In this document: piece by piece, positions 1-8,700 of the stretch | Layout: every line of letters starts with the position of its first letter | How positions within the stretch are numbered: position 1 is the first letter of the stretch | Source of the DNA: Polynucleobacter sp. AP-Capit-er-40B-B4 | GTDB lineage: Bacteria; Pseudomonadota; Gammaproteobacteria; Burkholderiales; Burkholderiaceae | Assembly: GCF_018882245.1 (NCBI RefSeq) | Contig: NZ_JACVOV010000001.1 | Coordinates: forward strand, 248,001 to 312,000 | Direction: 5' to 3' | DNA: 64,000 nt | The notes under the pieces: model-generated | What the model saw: only the letters and a program-made list of their open reading frames with translations | What the model was told of the DNA's origin: nothing | Database searches by the model: none | Translations under genes and position numbers: made by a program

Positions 1-9
1 ACTTGCAAA

Positions 10-39
10 CTGAATCCTCCTCTATATAGATGGATTCAG
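10..39. repeat. 8-bp inverted repeat near window edge
   Basis: CTGAATCC at 10-17 is matched by GGATTCAG at 32-39 across a 14-nt loop. No T-tract follows on either strand, so it is not a convincing terminator. It may be the remains of one for a gene beyond the left edge. The rest of 1-214 shows no credible reading frame. Confidence 0.35.
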
Positions 40-214
40 CGTAGAGACTTTAGGGAGCAATAGGTAGGAATTAGGGGTGAAATGATCGTAAGAAAGCATG
101 CAACTAGCCAAATTTTTTGCTTATGATTAATTGAATCTGAATGAGCGCCAAACACTCAAATCAGACTCAAGAATCATTGGTAACTATATATCAGCCATCG
201 CTGGAACAACTAAA

Positions 215-1204
215 TTAGTTATTTTTATTCTTGAGCGCTTCTTCAAGCTGATTGATTTTATTTTGCATCGCAGCCATCTTCGCATTCAGAGCGCCAACAT
301 TTAAGAAGGTTTCATCCGCTACTGGCGCTTTGAGATTATTGCCCCAACCTAACCATGAGGAGTCATACACTTTGACTTTCTTAAAGCCTAAGGTCTTCAG
401 TACGGTAGCAGTTTCAGCTGCCCTAACACCGCTTTGACAATAGACAACAGTTTCTTTATCAGGATCAAGCTTGGCATACAACTGCTTAAGATCTGTTTGA
501 TTCTTCAGCGTCATACCTGAGTTATCGGCAACCTGCTTCTTACTTAACTTGATAGCAGTTGCTGGATCCTGCCAATTGTCTTCATAGGGAATGTTAATGG
601 CATTTGGTATATGCCCGCCCCGAATCGTACGCACATCCTTACCGGAATATTCATCAGGAGTTCTAGCGTCAATAATCTGAACTGATTTAGATTGGGCAAT
701 CTTGAGCATCTCTTCATTTGTCACCACCAATTGAGGTTGTGCGATGAGTGCTACTGATACCGGAGGCAAAGTTTGGCGTTCTTTTTGAATTGGCAACCCC
801 GCCTGCTTCCAACCATCAATACCATCGTGGTAGACCTGCGCATTCTTCCCGCCAAAATAGTTAACGGTGTACAAGCCAAAATAGGTGTAAGGATTGCCAC
901 GTGCTCCATAGACCACAATATCTTTATTGACGTCTAAGCCAGCATTGTTGAAAAGCTTCTGAATTTGCTCCGTGGGAATGTAATCTTCTTTATTGGGGTC
1001 GCGCAGAGTACTGCCGATCTCGCCAATATTGATTGCCCCTGGTATATGGCCTTCTAGGTAGCTCTTCTCATCACGCACATCCCAAATAATTGCGCCACGA
1101 GCAACCGCCTGCTGCACCTGATCTGTTTGAATGATGGTAGTTTTTTGCTGACCATACGCAAGTGAAATGATCGATGTCAGAATGATTGCTAATAATGATC
1201 TCAT
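215..1204 (-). CDS. Periplasmic two-domain rhodanese (thiosulfate/3-mercaptopyruvate sulfurtransferase type)
   Basis: Predicted sulfurtransferase moving sulfane sulfur to an acceptor thiol or cyanide through a persulfide. A hydrophobic N-terminus ending AYG near residue 18 looks like a Sec signal peptide, which places the enzyme in the periplasm. Two rhodanese modules follow. The first (about 30-140) has no cysteine where the active loop should be (VVYGARGN). The second (about 160-290) carries the active loop CQSGVR with Cys256. This is the usual inactive-active arrangement of tandem rhodaneses. The last 30 residues are an extra charged, probably coiled-coil tail (KMAAMQNKINQLEEALK). The gene stands alone on this strand with a 65-nt gap upstream. 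The acceptor cannot be told from sequence. Confidence 0.9.
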   Translation of the reverse strand: MRSLLAIILTSIISLAYGQQKTTIIQTDQVQQAVARGAIIWDVRDEKSYLEGHIPGAINIGEIGSTLRDPNKEDYIPTEQIQKLFNNAGLDVNKDIVVYGARGNPYTYFGLYTVNYFGGKNAQVYHDGIDGWKQAGLPIQKERQTLPPVSVALIAQPQLVVTNEEMLKIAQSKSVQIIDARTPDEYSGKDVRTIRGGHIPNAINIPYEDNWQDPATAIKLSKKQVADNSGMTLKNQTDLKQLYAKLDPDKETVVYCQSGVRAAETATVLKTLGFKKVKVYDSSWLGWGNNLKAPVADETFLNVGALNAKMAAMQNKINQLEEALKNKNN

Positions 1205-1269
1205 GGGAATTCCTTTGGCTTAATGGAATAAACGATACACCAAGACATTGATTTCGTGAATACTGTTTT

Positions 1270-1836
1270 TTATTTACAGGCGAGAACTACTGAAGGCTTG
1301 TATTGGGCTGCCTTTTGAGCCATAGACTCAAGTCGCTCATACAAATTGTTTTTCATGAAGTACTCAATCACCACCATTGGCACCACAGAATCGAGCTCCA
1401 CCACTGCATCGTATTTAATAATTGCCTTATCCTTATCGGGCATTACCCTCCAGGAACCCTTATAGTACTTGGCATCGCCACTTACCTGTTCAAAGTTTAA
1501 AAGGCGATAAGGCACTTCCGTGTATTCAACTACCGTTTTAAGCTCAATATGAAAAAAGAGGATATCTTCCTCTAAAACCCTACTCACACGAACCTTGTTA
1601 GCAGACCTAGAAAGAATTTTTAAGTCGACTACGCCGGCAATATTTTTAGAGGCTTCATAGTCTGTCAAAAAAGCATATGCATTGCATGGTGCAATCGGAA
1701 CAGAGTAATTCGCATTGATGTGAAAACGACCGTTTGCTGGTTTGATATTGATTTGAATATTAAATGGGTTATTGCTGTCTTGCGCAAAGGCTTGCAGACA
1801 TACAAAACTTAGTATTGAGATTAATATCCATTTCAT
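1270..1836 (-). CDS. Exported SRPBCC/START-like protein of unknown ligand
   Basis: A 188-residue protein whose first 18 residues (ending AFA, then QDSN) form a clear Sec signal peptide. The mature part has the look of the SRPBCC (polyketide cyclase / START) helix-grip fold: a VPIAPCNAYAFLTDYE stretch resembling the first helix, alternating beta strands, and a long C-terminal amphipathic helix (NNLYERLESMAQKAAQ). Such domains bind hydrophobic ligands, but nothing here identifies one. It lies 65 nt upstream of the periplasmic rhodanese on the same strand, so the two may be co-transcribed and both act in the periplasm. The family assignment rests on fold-like features rather than a signature motif. 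Confidence 0.6.
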   Translation of the reverse strand: MKWILISILSFVCLQAFAQDSNNPFNIQINIKPANGRFHINANYSVPIAPCNAYAFLTDYEASKNIAGVVDLKILSRSANKVRVSRVLEEDILFFHIELKTVVEYTEVPYRLLNFEQVSGDAKYYKGSWRVMPDKDKAIIKYDAVVELDSVVPMVVIEYFMKNNLYERLESMAQKAAQYKPSVVLACK

Positions 1837-2090
1837 TTATGGATTTTAGAATAAATCTTGTATTTTCAGACGAGCTCTTTGTGCTGTTTTGGTAAAAAGG
1901 AGCTCAATCACCACAGGAATAGCTCACAATGTTGGCTCCTTCATCAGATATGGCCTTTAGCTATAGATTAGTATGCGAGCCAATTTCTTGGTCTACAAGC
2001 AGTAATAAATTTTGAGTCTACTAAGTCATGCCGGGAATGCTCTCAGATAATTCAAGGCACAATAGATCTATACAACTCACCAAAGCCCTT

Positions 2091-2750
2091 ATGCCCCAAG
2101 CCATTATTTTCGACGTAGAAGCAACCGATAAGAATGATGCTGTCATTATTGAAGCTGCTTCATTAGATGTCACTTCCTTAAATCCATTTGAAGTGGGTAA
2201 CCCCTGGGTTCAGCGCTACAACCCAGGTAAACCGATTAGCTTGGGCGCTCTTGCTACACACCACATCATGGATGAAGATTTAGTCAATTGCCCTGCAAGC
2301 AGCTCCTTCCGATTGCCAGCTGGTACCAAATATTTAATTGGTCACAATATTGATTTTGATTGGGTTGCCATTGGCAAACCAGAAGTGAAGCGTATCTGCA
2401 CCTTGGCACTCGCGCGTAGTCTTTGGCCTGAACTCGATAGCCATACTCAGAGCGCCCTCCTCTATCACTTTGAGCGGAGTTCGGCTAGAGATCAGTTACG
2501 CAATGCCCATAGCGCATTAGCTGATGTGTGGATTTGCTCAAAGATTGTTGGGCAAATCATTAATAAGCTTCATCCCGTCTCTTTGGATGCTTTTTGGGAA
2601 ATGTCTGAGAAAGCTCGCATTCCGAAGGTAATGCCCTATGGCAAACACAAAGGTGAGTTGATTAGCCAAATGCCTACTGACTATAAGCAATGGATGTTGC
2701 GTCAAGATAATGTCTCGGAATATCTGCGCAAAGCCTTAGAAGCTAAATAG
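2091..2750 (+). CDS. DnaQ-like 3'-5' exonuclease with C-terminal DUF3820-like domain
   Basis: The N-terminus IIFDVEATD is the Exo I motif of DEDD exonucleases (Asp and Glu metal ligands). GHNIDFDW about 85 residues later is Exo II, and RNAHSALADVW matches the DEDDh Exo III motif with its His and Asp. The C-terminus (MPYGKHKGELISQMPTDY) resembles DUF3820, a small module often found with such nucleases. The frame is open from an ATG at 2028, but the 21 extra residues there are unlike the family. I therefore prefer the ATG at 2091, which puts Exo I at the usual distance from the N-terminus. No strong ribosome binding site supports either start. It is a probable nucleic-acid trimming enzyme with unknown substrate. 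Confidence 0.8.
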   Translation: MPQAIIFDVEATDKNDAVIIEAASLDVTSLNPFEVGNPWVQRYNPGKPISLGALATHHIMDEDLVNCPASSSFRLPAGTKYLIGHNIDFDWVAIGKPEVKRICTLALARSLWPELDSHTQSALLYHFERSSARDQLRNAHSALADVWICSKIVGQIINKLHPVSLDAFWEMSEKARIPKVMPYGKHKGELISQMPTDYKQWMLRQDNVSEYLRKALEAK

Positions 2751-2770
2751 CGCGCATCCTTATCGCTATT
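2746..2770. terminator. Possible bidirectional hairpin between convergent genes
   Basis: AATAGCG (2746-2752) pairs with CGCTATT (2764-2770). It overlaps the stop of the exonuclease gene and lies at the 3' end of the converging UPF0114 gene. There is no T-tract, so it would be a weak terminator at best. Confidence 0.3.
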
Positions 2771-3311
2771 AGTGTGGCTTATGAGCTGCCGTCACTATTT
2801 TTTCGGTATAGGCAATCGCCACAGCCGATAGAACAAAGGTAATGTGGATCAAGGTTTGCCACATCAAGGTTTTTTCATCATAGGATGCCGCATTGATAAA
2901 CGTCTTGAGCAAATGAATTGATGAAATACCAATAATGGCAGTTGCGAGCTTTACCTTGAGCACTCCTGCATTTACATGAGAGAGCCATTCAGGTTGATCA
3001 GGGTGATTCTCCAGCTCTAGGCGCGAGACAAATGTTTCCCAGCCGCCAACAATAACCATGACCAACAAATTAGAGATCATGACGACGTCGATCAATCCTA
3101 AAACCACCAACATTAAGGCAGTTTCAGTCATCGACTTATCGGCCATCATGGTAATGAGATGAACTAACTCTATCCAGAACTGCCAAACATACACGCCCTG
3201 GGCAACAATTAAACCTAGATAGAGTGGCGCCTGTAGCCAGCGAGACATAAATATCCAGCGTGGCAATGGACGTAATTTTTTATCTAAGAAAGTTTCTTTG
3301 TTTTGGTTCAT
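2769..3311 (-). CDS. yqhA: UPF0114 (YqhA) family inner-membrane protein
   Basis: A 180-residue protein starting with a charged segment ([24 protein letters not shown]) typical of the UPF0114/YqhA family. Three to four hydrophobic segments follow at about 28-50, 62-90, 120-140 and 150-170. The motif [25 protein letters not shown], positions about 75-100, is the family's most recognisable block. It is an integral inner-membrane protein whose function is not established. It is a single gene converging on the exonuclease. The strong 12-bp hairpin upstream at 3394-3425 probably separates it from the preceding small gene. Confidence 0.85.
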   Translation of the reverse strand: MNQNKETFLDKKLRPLPRWIFMSRWLQAPLYLGLIVAQGVYVWQFWIELVHLITMMADKSMTETALMLVVLGLIDVVMISNLLVMVIVGGWETFVSRLELENHPDQPEWLSHVNAGVLKVKLATAIIGISSIHLLKTFINAASYDEKTLMWQTLIHITFVLSAVAIAYTEKIVTAAHKPH

Positions 3312-3393
3312 GTGTAAATCTTAACCACTTTTTAGGGGTATAAAAGACTTAACAACCTTAGGGGAATTATCGACCCACCCCTGAGATGCAATA

Positions 3394-3425
3394 GGGAATA
3401 AGGAATCCGTGATTTCCTTATTCCC
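3394..3425. terminator. Perfect 12-bp inverted repeat, probable terminator-like hairpin
   Basis: GGGAATAAGGAA (3394-3405) is the exact reverse complement of TTCCTTATTCCC (3414-3425), with an 8-nt loop. On the plus strand a pyrimidine stretch ending in TTTTT follows. On the minus strand there is no T-tract. It lies about 47 nt downstream of the small minus-strand gene at 3472-3615. It could end that transcript or stabilise an RNA 3' end. Confidence 0.5.
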
Positions 3426-3471
3426 CCTCTGCCTGCTGCTTTTTCTCTACCTACTGCTACCGCAATATTCT

Positions 3472-3615
3472 TTACTGATACTTACGATTAAAGATCTGCT
3501 TTGTTTCAACATCATGACGCTTTGTGTTTTTCAACACTGCGCAATATGACAGAATCATGATCGCTGCCAATGAGATGCCGTTAAAGTTATTCATTAAATT
3601 GCTGATTGTGTTCAT
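3472..3615 (-). CDS. 47-residue membrane micro-protein
   Basis: A minus-strand ATG at 3615 opens a 47-codon frame ending in TAA at 3472. It is preceded by AAAGGAGAAGCAA, an excellent Shine-Dalgarno sequence about 6 nt from the start. The product begins MNTISNLMNNFNG, has one hydrophobic segment (residues about 13-28, ISLAAIMILSYCAVL) and ends in a basic tail (KNTKRHDVETKQ). This looks like a single-span inner-membrane peptide. It lies between umuDC and the UPF0114 gene, with a strong hairpin downstream. I do not recognise the family. The ribosome binding site is the main support for translation. Confidence 0.6.
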   Translation of the reverse strand: MNTISNLMNNFNGISLAAIMILSYCAVLKNTKRHDVETKQIFNRKYQ

Positions 3616-3678
3616 TTGCTTCTCCTTTATGCGTTGTTATGTGTTATTTACTGATGAATTGATTTGTTACTGAATTCT

Positions 3679-5004
3679 TTATCTAGCTACTGGGAGCTCA
3701 TCCCAGCGTGTGGTGTAGTTCGGCGATCTATTGCTTGACCTCATCTGCCACTCTTCTTTAGCGCTATTAGTTCCTGAGGCCGCAGATCTAATGGCCGCAT
3801 TACCAAAGCGCGTATTGATCTCATCTACTGCTTTCATGAGGTGAGCAGATTTACCTTTAGTTTCGATGTCGTCAAACAAAGATTGCTGGGCTGTGGGCTT
3901 GTCACTAATCAGATTGAGGATGACGCCCGCCTTTTTGTAGCGAAAATTTCCTTGATAGATTTGCTTGAGGCCCGCTAACGCTGCGTTTGTTAATGTCAAC
4001 GTGTTATCTGTTGGGTCTGCTAGTGGAATCGTGATGCTTTGGTGATGCTGTGGCTCATTTTGTTTAAATGGATTAGTCTGAATAAACACGGTGAGCGCGC
4101 CCGTAGTGCTGTTTTGTACTCTGAGCTTTTCAGCTGCACGGGCTACATGGGTAGCAACCGACTGCGTAATCTCAGCCTGGCTAGTTACAGGTTTACCAAA
4201 GCTACGTGAGGCAATGATTTGTTGTTTGGCTGGCGCCACTTCTTCTAACTGCAGACAAGATGTGCCACGTAGTTCATAGCAAAGACGCTCCATCACCACA
4301 CCAAACTGCTGACGCATGGCTTGCGGTGAGGCTTGCAAGAGATCAAATACGCTTTGAATATTCTGAGCTTTGAGTTTTTTGGCAATCTGCTTACCAACAC
4401 CCCAAACCTCACCCACTTCAGTTTCACTCATCCACTGATAGAGCTCTTCTTTGGCCATCGCATTGACATCGCATACACCAGCGAACTGCTTGTGCTTTTT
4501 GGCCAAGTGATTGGCTAGCTTAGCTAAAGTCTTGCTGGCACCAATACCTACACAAACCGGTAAGCCGGTAGTGTCTTTAACCTGTCCTTTGATCTTCTGA
4601 CCTAACTCAATGGTGTCTTGGTATTGCTTGAGGACAGTTTCGATTTGCAAGAAGCTCTCATCGATACTGTAGACCTCTAAATTTGGTGTAAATGTTCTGA
4701 GTACCTGAACTACCCGGCTACTCATATCACCATAGAGCGTGTAGTTAGATGATTGAGCCAGGATGCCATGCTTCTTGGCAAGATCCTTCATCTGAAACCA
4801 AGGTGTGCCCATCTTCACGCCAAGGGCTTTAACTTCAGCACTACGCGCTACAGCACAGCCATCGTTATTCGAGAGCACCACCATCGGCACATCTTCTAGC
4901 TTAGGCTGGAATACGCGCTCGCAAGAAACATAGAAATTATTTACATCTACGAGTGCGAAGAGCGAATTTGATGAGCTTGATGTAGTTTGTGAATAGGGAT
5001 TCAT
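3679..5004 (-). CDS. umuC: UmuC, catalytic subunit of DNA polymerase V (Y family)
   Basis: Error-prone translesion polymerase of the SOS response, active together with processed UmuD'. The sequence shows the Y-family palm start [17 protein letters not shown] with its metal-binding Asp. [10 protein letters not shown] supplies the second acidic pair, and [14 protein letters not shown] and a helix-hairpin-helix region [10 protein letters not shown] follow. About 441 residues is close to the usual 420. The open frame runs back to 5067, but the ATG at 5004 is preferred: it follows the umuD stop codon almost directly and is preceded by AGAGGG at a workable distance. It is translationally coupled to umuD and shares its LexA-controlled promoter. 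Confidence 0.95.
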   Translation of the reverse strand: MNPYSQTTSSSSNSLFALVDVNNFYVSCERVFQPKLEDVPMVVLSNNDGCAVARSAEVKALGVKMGTPWFQMKDLAKKHGILAQSSNYTLYGDMSSRVVQVLRTFTPNLEVYSIDESFLQIETVLKQYQDTIELGQKIKGQVKDTTGLPVCVGIGASKTLAKLANHLAKKHKQFAGVCDVNAMAKEELYQWMSETEVGEVWGVGKQIAKKLKAQNIQSVFDLLQASPQAMRQQFGVVMERLCYELRGTSCLQLEEVAPAKQQIIASRSFGKPVTSQAEITQSVATHVARAAEKLRVQNSTTGALTVFIQTNPFKQNEPQHHQSITIPLADPTDNTLTLTNAALAGLKQIYQGNFRYKKAGVILNLISDKPTAQQSLFDDIETKGKSAHLMKAVDEINTRFGNAAIRSAASGTNSAKEEWQMRSSNRSPNYTTRWDELPVAR

Positions 5005-5005
5005 C

Positions 5006-5506
5006 TCACTTGCCCTCTTTGCTGTATCTAGTACTGGCATTGCTGTACTTGCGCACCACTCCAACAACTACACCCCAGATCTGCAACTCACTACCCTCGT
5101 TAAAGGTGATGGGTTGGTAATTGGGGTTTTCTGGTTGCAGCTCAACACGGCCGCGCAGCTGATAAAGGCGCTTGATGGTGTACTCGCCGTTAACGACTGC
5201 TACAACGATGTCTTTGTGTTTTGGCTTGAGCGCCTTATCAACAACAACCTTGTCGCCATCACAAATGCCTGCGCCCAGCATGGAATCCCCCTTCACGGTG
5301 AACATAAAGGTGGCTGGCTTGTTCTGAACGAGGTAATGATTCAAATCCAGGCCATCCTCAGCGTAATCTGCTGCTGGACTAGGGAATCCAGCTGAAATCC
5401 GGTGACTTAGGAGCTTAAGCTCATAGGCAGCAAAATGCCCCGCCAAGGCTTGTGGTGCCTGGCTTAAGGTTACTTTTGCGGGGTTCATTACTTGCGTCAT
5501 AGCCAT
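5006..5506 (-). CDS. umuD: UmuD, self-cleaving LexA-like subunit of DNA polymerase V
   Basis: S24-family protein that is cut on the RecA filament to give UmuD', the active partner of UmuC. Visible are the scissile Ala39-Gly40 within ISAGFPSPA, the catalytic Ser75 in the motif [10 protein letters not shown], and the catalytic Lys112 in GEYTIKRL. At 166 residues it is slightly longer than the E. coli protein, mostly at the N-terminus. The first ATG lies only 5 nt from the LexA box, leaving hardly any leader. ATGs at codons 3 and 7 are therefore alternative starts. It is the first gene of the umuDC operon. Confidence 0.95.
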   Translation of the reverse strand: MAMTQVMNPAKVTLSQAPQALAGHFAAYELKLLSHRISAGFPSPAADYAEDGLDLNHYLVQNKPATFMFTVKGDSMLGAGICDGDKVVVDKALKPKHKDIVVAVVNGEYTIKRLYQLRGRVELQPENPNYQPITFNEGSELQIWGVVVGVVRKYSNASTRYSKEGK

Positions 5507-5511
5507 TAATA

Positions 5512-5531
5512 TACTGTATGTTTATACAGTA
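5512..5531 (-). promoter_or_regulatory. LexA (SOS) box of umuDC
   Basis: The motif is CTGT-N8-ACAG (CTGT at 5514-5517, ACAG at 5526-5529), flanked by TA on both sides and AT-rich inside. It matches the gamma/betaproteobacterial LexA consensus almost perfectly. It ends 5 nt before the first umuD ATG and must overlap the promoter, so LexA would block polymerase binding directly. Confidence 0.9.
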
Positions 5532-5598
5532 TATGTAAAAACTGCAAAAACAGGGCTATTTTTGTTGTTTTGGGGCTATTTGCTCAAAATTTAGGCAA

Positions 5599-5620
5599 TA
5601 AAAAACCACCCGTAGGTGGC
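5599..5620 (-). terminator. Rho-independent terminator of the addBA operon
   Basis: On the minus strand CCACC-TACG-GGTGG is followed at once by TTTTTTATTG, a compact stem with a full U-tract. It lies 20 nt past the stop of the 41-codon frame and about 170 nt past addA. The primary addA transcript therefore includes that small frame. Confidence 0.8.
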
Positions 5621-5640
5621 CGTTCAAAGCTGTTTTGCTC

Positions 5641-5766
5641 TTAGCAAAAAGCAAAAGCCAATATCGCCGGGTCATCCACAAAGGCATTGGATAGATAAAT
5701 ACTGGCCCGATAAAACCAAGGCTGAGCAGTCTCTAAAAGTTCAATAATGATGGGGAAGCGTTCCAT
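5641..5766 (-). CDS. 41-residue reading frame between addA and its terminator
   Basis: The frame starts with ATG at 5766, 25 nt after the addA stop, and ends in TAA at 5641, 20 nt before a strong terminator. The product begins MERFPIIIELLETAQPWFYR and ends DDPAILAFAFC. It is rich in hydrophobic and aromatic residues, probably an amphipathic helical peptide. A TTG two codons upstream is an alternative start. No strong ribosome binding site is visible, although coupling to addA is possible. Its position inside the operon's untranslated tail makes it worth recording. I do not recognise it, and chance is not excluded. Confidence 0.4.
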   Translation of the reverse strand: MERFPIIIELLETAQPWFYRASIYLSNAFVDDPAILAFAFC

Positions 5767-5790
5767 GCCCAAATGATAGTGCTTTATGAC

Positions 5791-8700
5791 TTACTTCAAC
5801 TCAACTATCTCGCCCTTGGATGAAATTAAGTAGGCCTTATTTGCCTTGTCTTTTCTAATTCTGGCTAGTTCAGCCTGATAGCCCTGCAACTGCTTGCGAT
5901 ACTTTTCATACTTCTCGCTACCCACATCTGGAATAGTGAGCTTGTAATCAATGATGGCTAAATGATCATCCAACTCCACCAGGCGATCCATGCGATAGCT
6001 CTTGCCGTCTTCGCCGGCAATATCTAGCTCGTTCCACGCTTGAACCCATTCACCCGATGTCAGATAGCGCTGGAGTTCTGGAGTGCCCAAGACTGTTTTG
6101 GTATGAGTCAGTAGTGTTTTTGCATGATCCTCATCCACACCCAGCCAATTCATCAACTCTTGCTCAGTCGGCATAGGTGGCTTTGTTTCATTACTAGAAT
6201 CGGGTGTGAGGAACTCAAGCAACTTATGAAAGTTTGTACCCTCCTCTAGGATTTCTGGGTCAGGCTCTGCTTTTGCTTGGTCCAAGACTTTTTCTGCAAG
6301 CTCCTGCGCTCGAGCTCCACTCTCAATCTTTGCAATCGAGTCTTGATAATTGCTCTTAGCTTGATCCCATGCAATCTGAAAGTGATCAATCTTAAATGGA
6401 GCACTTCCAAGCTCTAACTGCATATCGCGCCGTTCCATAGGTATTTCTTTAAGGTCAGGAGCATTGATATCCAACAGAGGAACACCTGCAGTTAGAGCTC
6501 TACCGTACCAAGAGCGCTCATTCAGTCCGGTCTTACTACTGCTAGCTGCGCCGCTAAGCCATAAGCCCTGCTTAGCTCTAGTCATAGCAACATAGAGGAG
6601 ATTCCAATTTTCATTCTGACTAACTTCATTCTCTTTTTTGAAGATGAGGCTACGCTCGCCGGTGAGCGTCTTGGAGGTATACAGAGAGAGATGTGTCGGA
6701 CTCTTATGCTCTGGTGACCAATCCAGAAGAACGCCTCGATGCGGTGCACGCCACTCCGTATTATTTGCATCGAGCATGATGACAAAGGGGGACTCCAAGC
6801 CTTTAGATCCATGTATTGTCATTAAGCGTACGCGCTGATGACGATCCTCCTCCGACATCTCGCTTTGCTCATCCACTTCACCAATATCTTCATTTGCTTC
6901 AGCTTCAACATCGCCCTCATCTGGCGTTTCATCATCATCGCCACGACGCATTGCGTTCATCTCATCAATGAAGCGACTTAAGCTTGGATAGCGACCGCCA
7001 TCCTGATTTAAGGCGAGCTCCAGAAAAGCATCTAAATTTGCCAAGACTTGCGCCCTCGCTAGATTTTGAGCGGCAACAGCATAATTCACTCGCAAATTAC
7101 TCTCGTGATAAATCAAATCCAGCAAATCATGAACTGGTAACACCTCGCCTAGCCCACGCCAATGCTCCAAATACCGCGCCGCCTTCTGAGTTTGTGGATT
7201 TTGGCTAGCCTGCAAAGCATCCCACCAGGAGCGATAGCCTTGGCCATTACTGCTAATGCTCATACTGAGTTCTTGCATCTGCTTCTCGGTAAAGCCAAAG
7301 ATTGGACTGCGCAGAACCTGAGCCAATGGCAAATCATGGCGAGGAGAAACCAACACTGTCAGCAATGCAATGAGGTCATCAATTTCTAATGTATTGAGAA
7401 GGCCACCTAGGCGAGTACTGTCATAAGCCAAACCCGCCTCACGAAGAGCTCTTTCAAACTGCGGCAAATATTTACGACGCTTCACCAGCAAGATAAAGTC
7501 ACTTGCTCTTGCAGGGCGCCAATAATCTTTGCCGTCTTTTTTATCCATCACTTGGCGTGTTGCTATCACATGATGAATTAATCGACTAACTTGCCTACCC
7601 TCTTCATAACGCTGCTGCACATCACTGGTTTGACTAGAATCTCGAATCGCAACATCAAAAGCTGAGCCATATCGTTCTGGCTGCTCATTCTCCACTCGCT
7701 CAATGAGGGGTAATAATTTTGTCTCTCCATCTACCGCATAGACTTCTGCAGGCATGCCCTGCTGTAAAGGCTTCCAGGCTGTAGATTGTTTAGCATATTG
7801 ATAACTCTCCGGCAAAGTACCCGCCAAGAACACCTGATTCACTGCATCATTAATAGCCGGAGCATTTCTGCGGGTGGTATTTTGCGATAAAGCGACTGCA
7901 TTGAGTTTGCTCACTAGAAAATCTCTAGCGCTATCAAATAGTCTTGGATCAGCGCGACGGAAACGATAAATTGATTGCTTAGGATCGCCAACAATAAAGA
8001 CACTTGGCATTGAACCATCGTCGCTATAACCATCTAACCATGAGCGCAAGATTTGCCACTGCAATGGATTGGTATCCTGAAACTCGTCGATCAGAATATG
8101 TTTGTACTTTGCATCCAAGCGAGCCTGCAGATAGGAAGCGTTGGCTGAGCTAGCCATTAATTGGCTCACACCAATCTCCAAATCATCGAAGTCACGGACG
8201 CGCATAGCCTCTTTGGATTTTTCCATATGGGCAAGCATCGCCGCACTCATGGCAAACCATGCGACATTAAGATCATGAATCAGATGCTCACTTTGCCAGG
8301 CAAATAAAGCCTCATAAGCCTCTACCCAGCTATTGCGAATCTTCGTAATCTCTCTAGGATCACCACCCATTTTTTCCAAATACTTAAGCATAGGAGCTGA
8401 AGTTTTTGCAATATCCGCTAAGGGAGTGCGAGCCTGAGTCAGAAAGTAAGCTTGAAACTCGTTGGCAATATCCATTACTGAGCCATTGGCATCATGATGC
8501 TCAATGACTTTTTTTAGATACTCTGCTTTACCAATCTGTGTTGGCGTTCCATTACTGAAGCACTTGTAGAGCACTTCTAGATCACTCTTGGTACCAGGGC
8601 GCTGCCAAAATGCTTCAAGCGGATTTTTCTTGGCAAGGTAGGGCAAGATCTTTTCCAAACAATCTGCTGGCTGAATATTTTGAGCAATACAAGCATCTTG

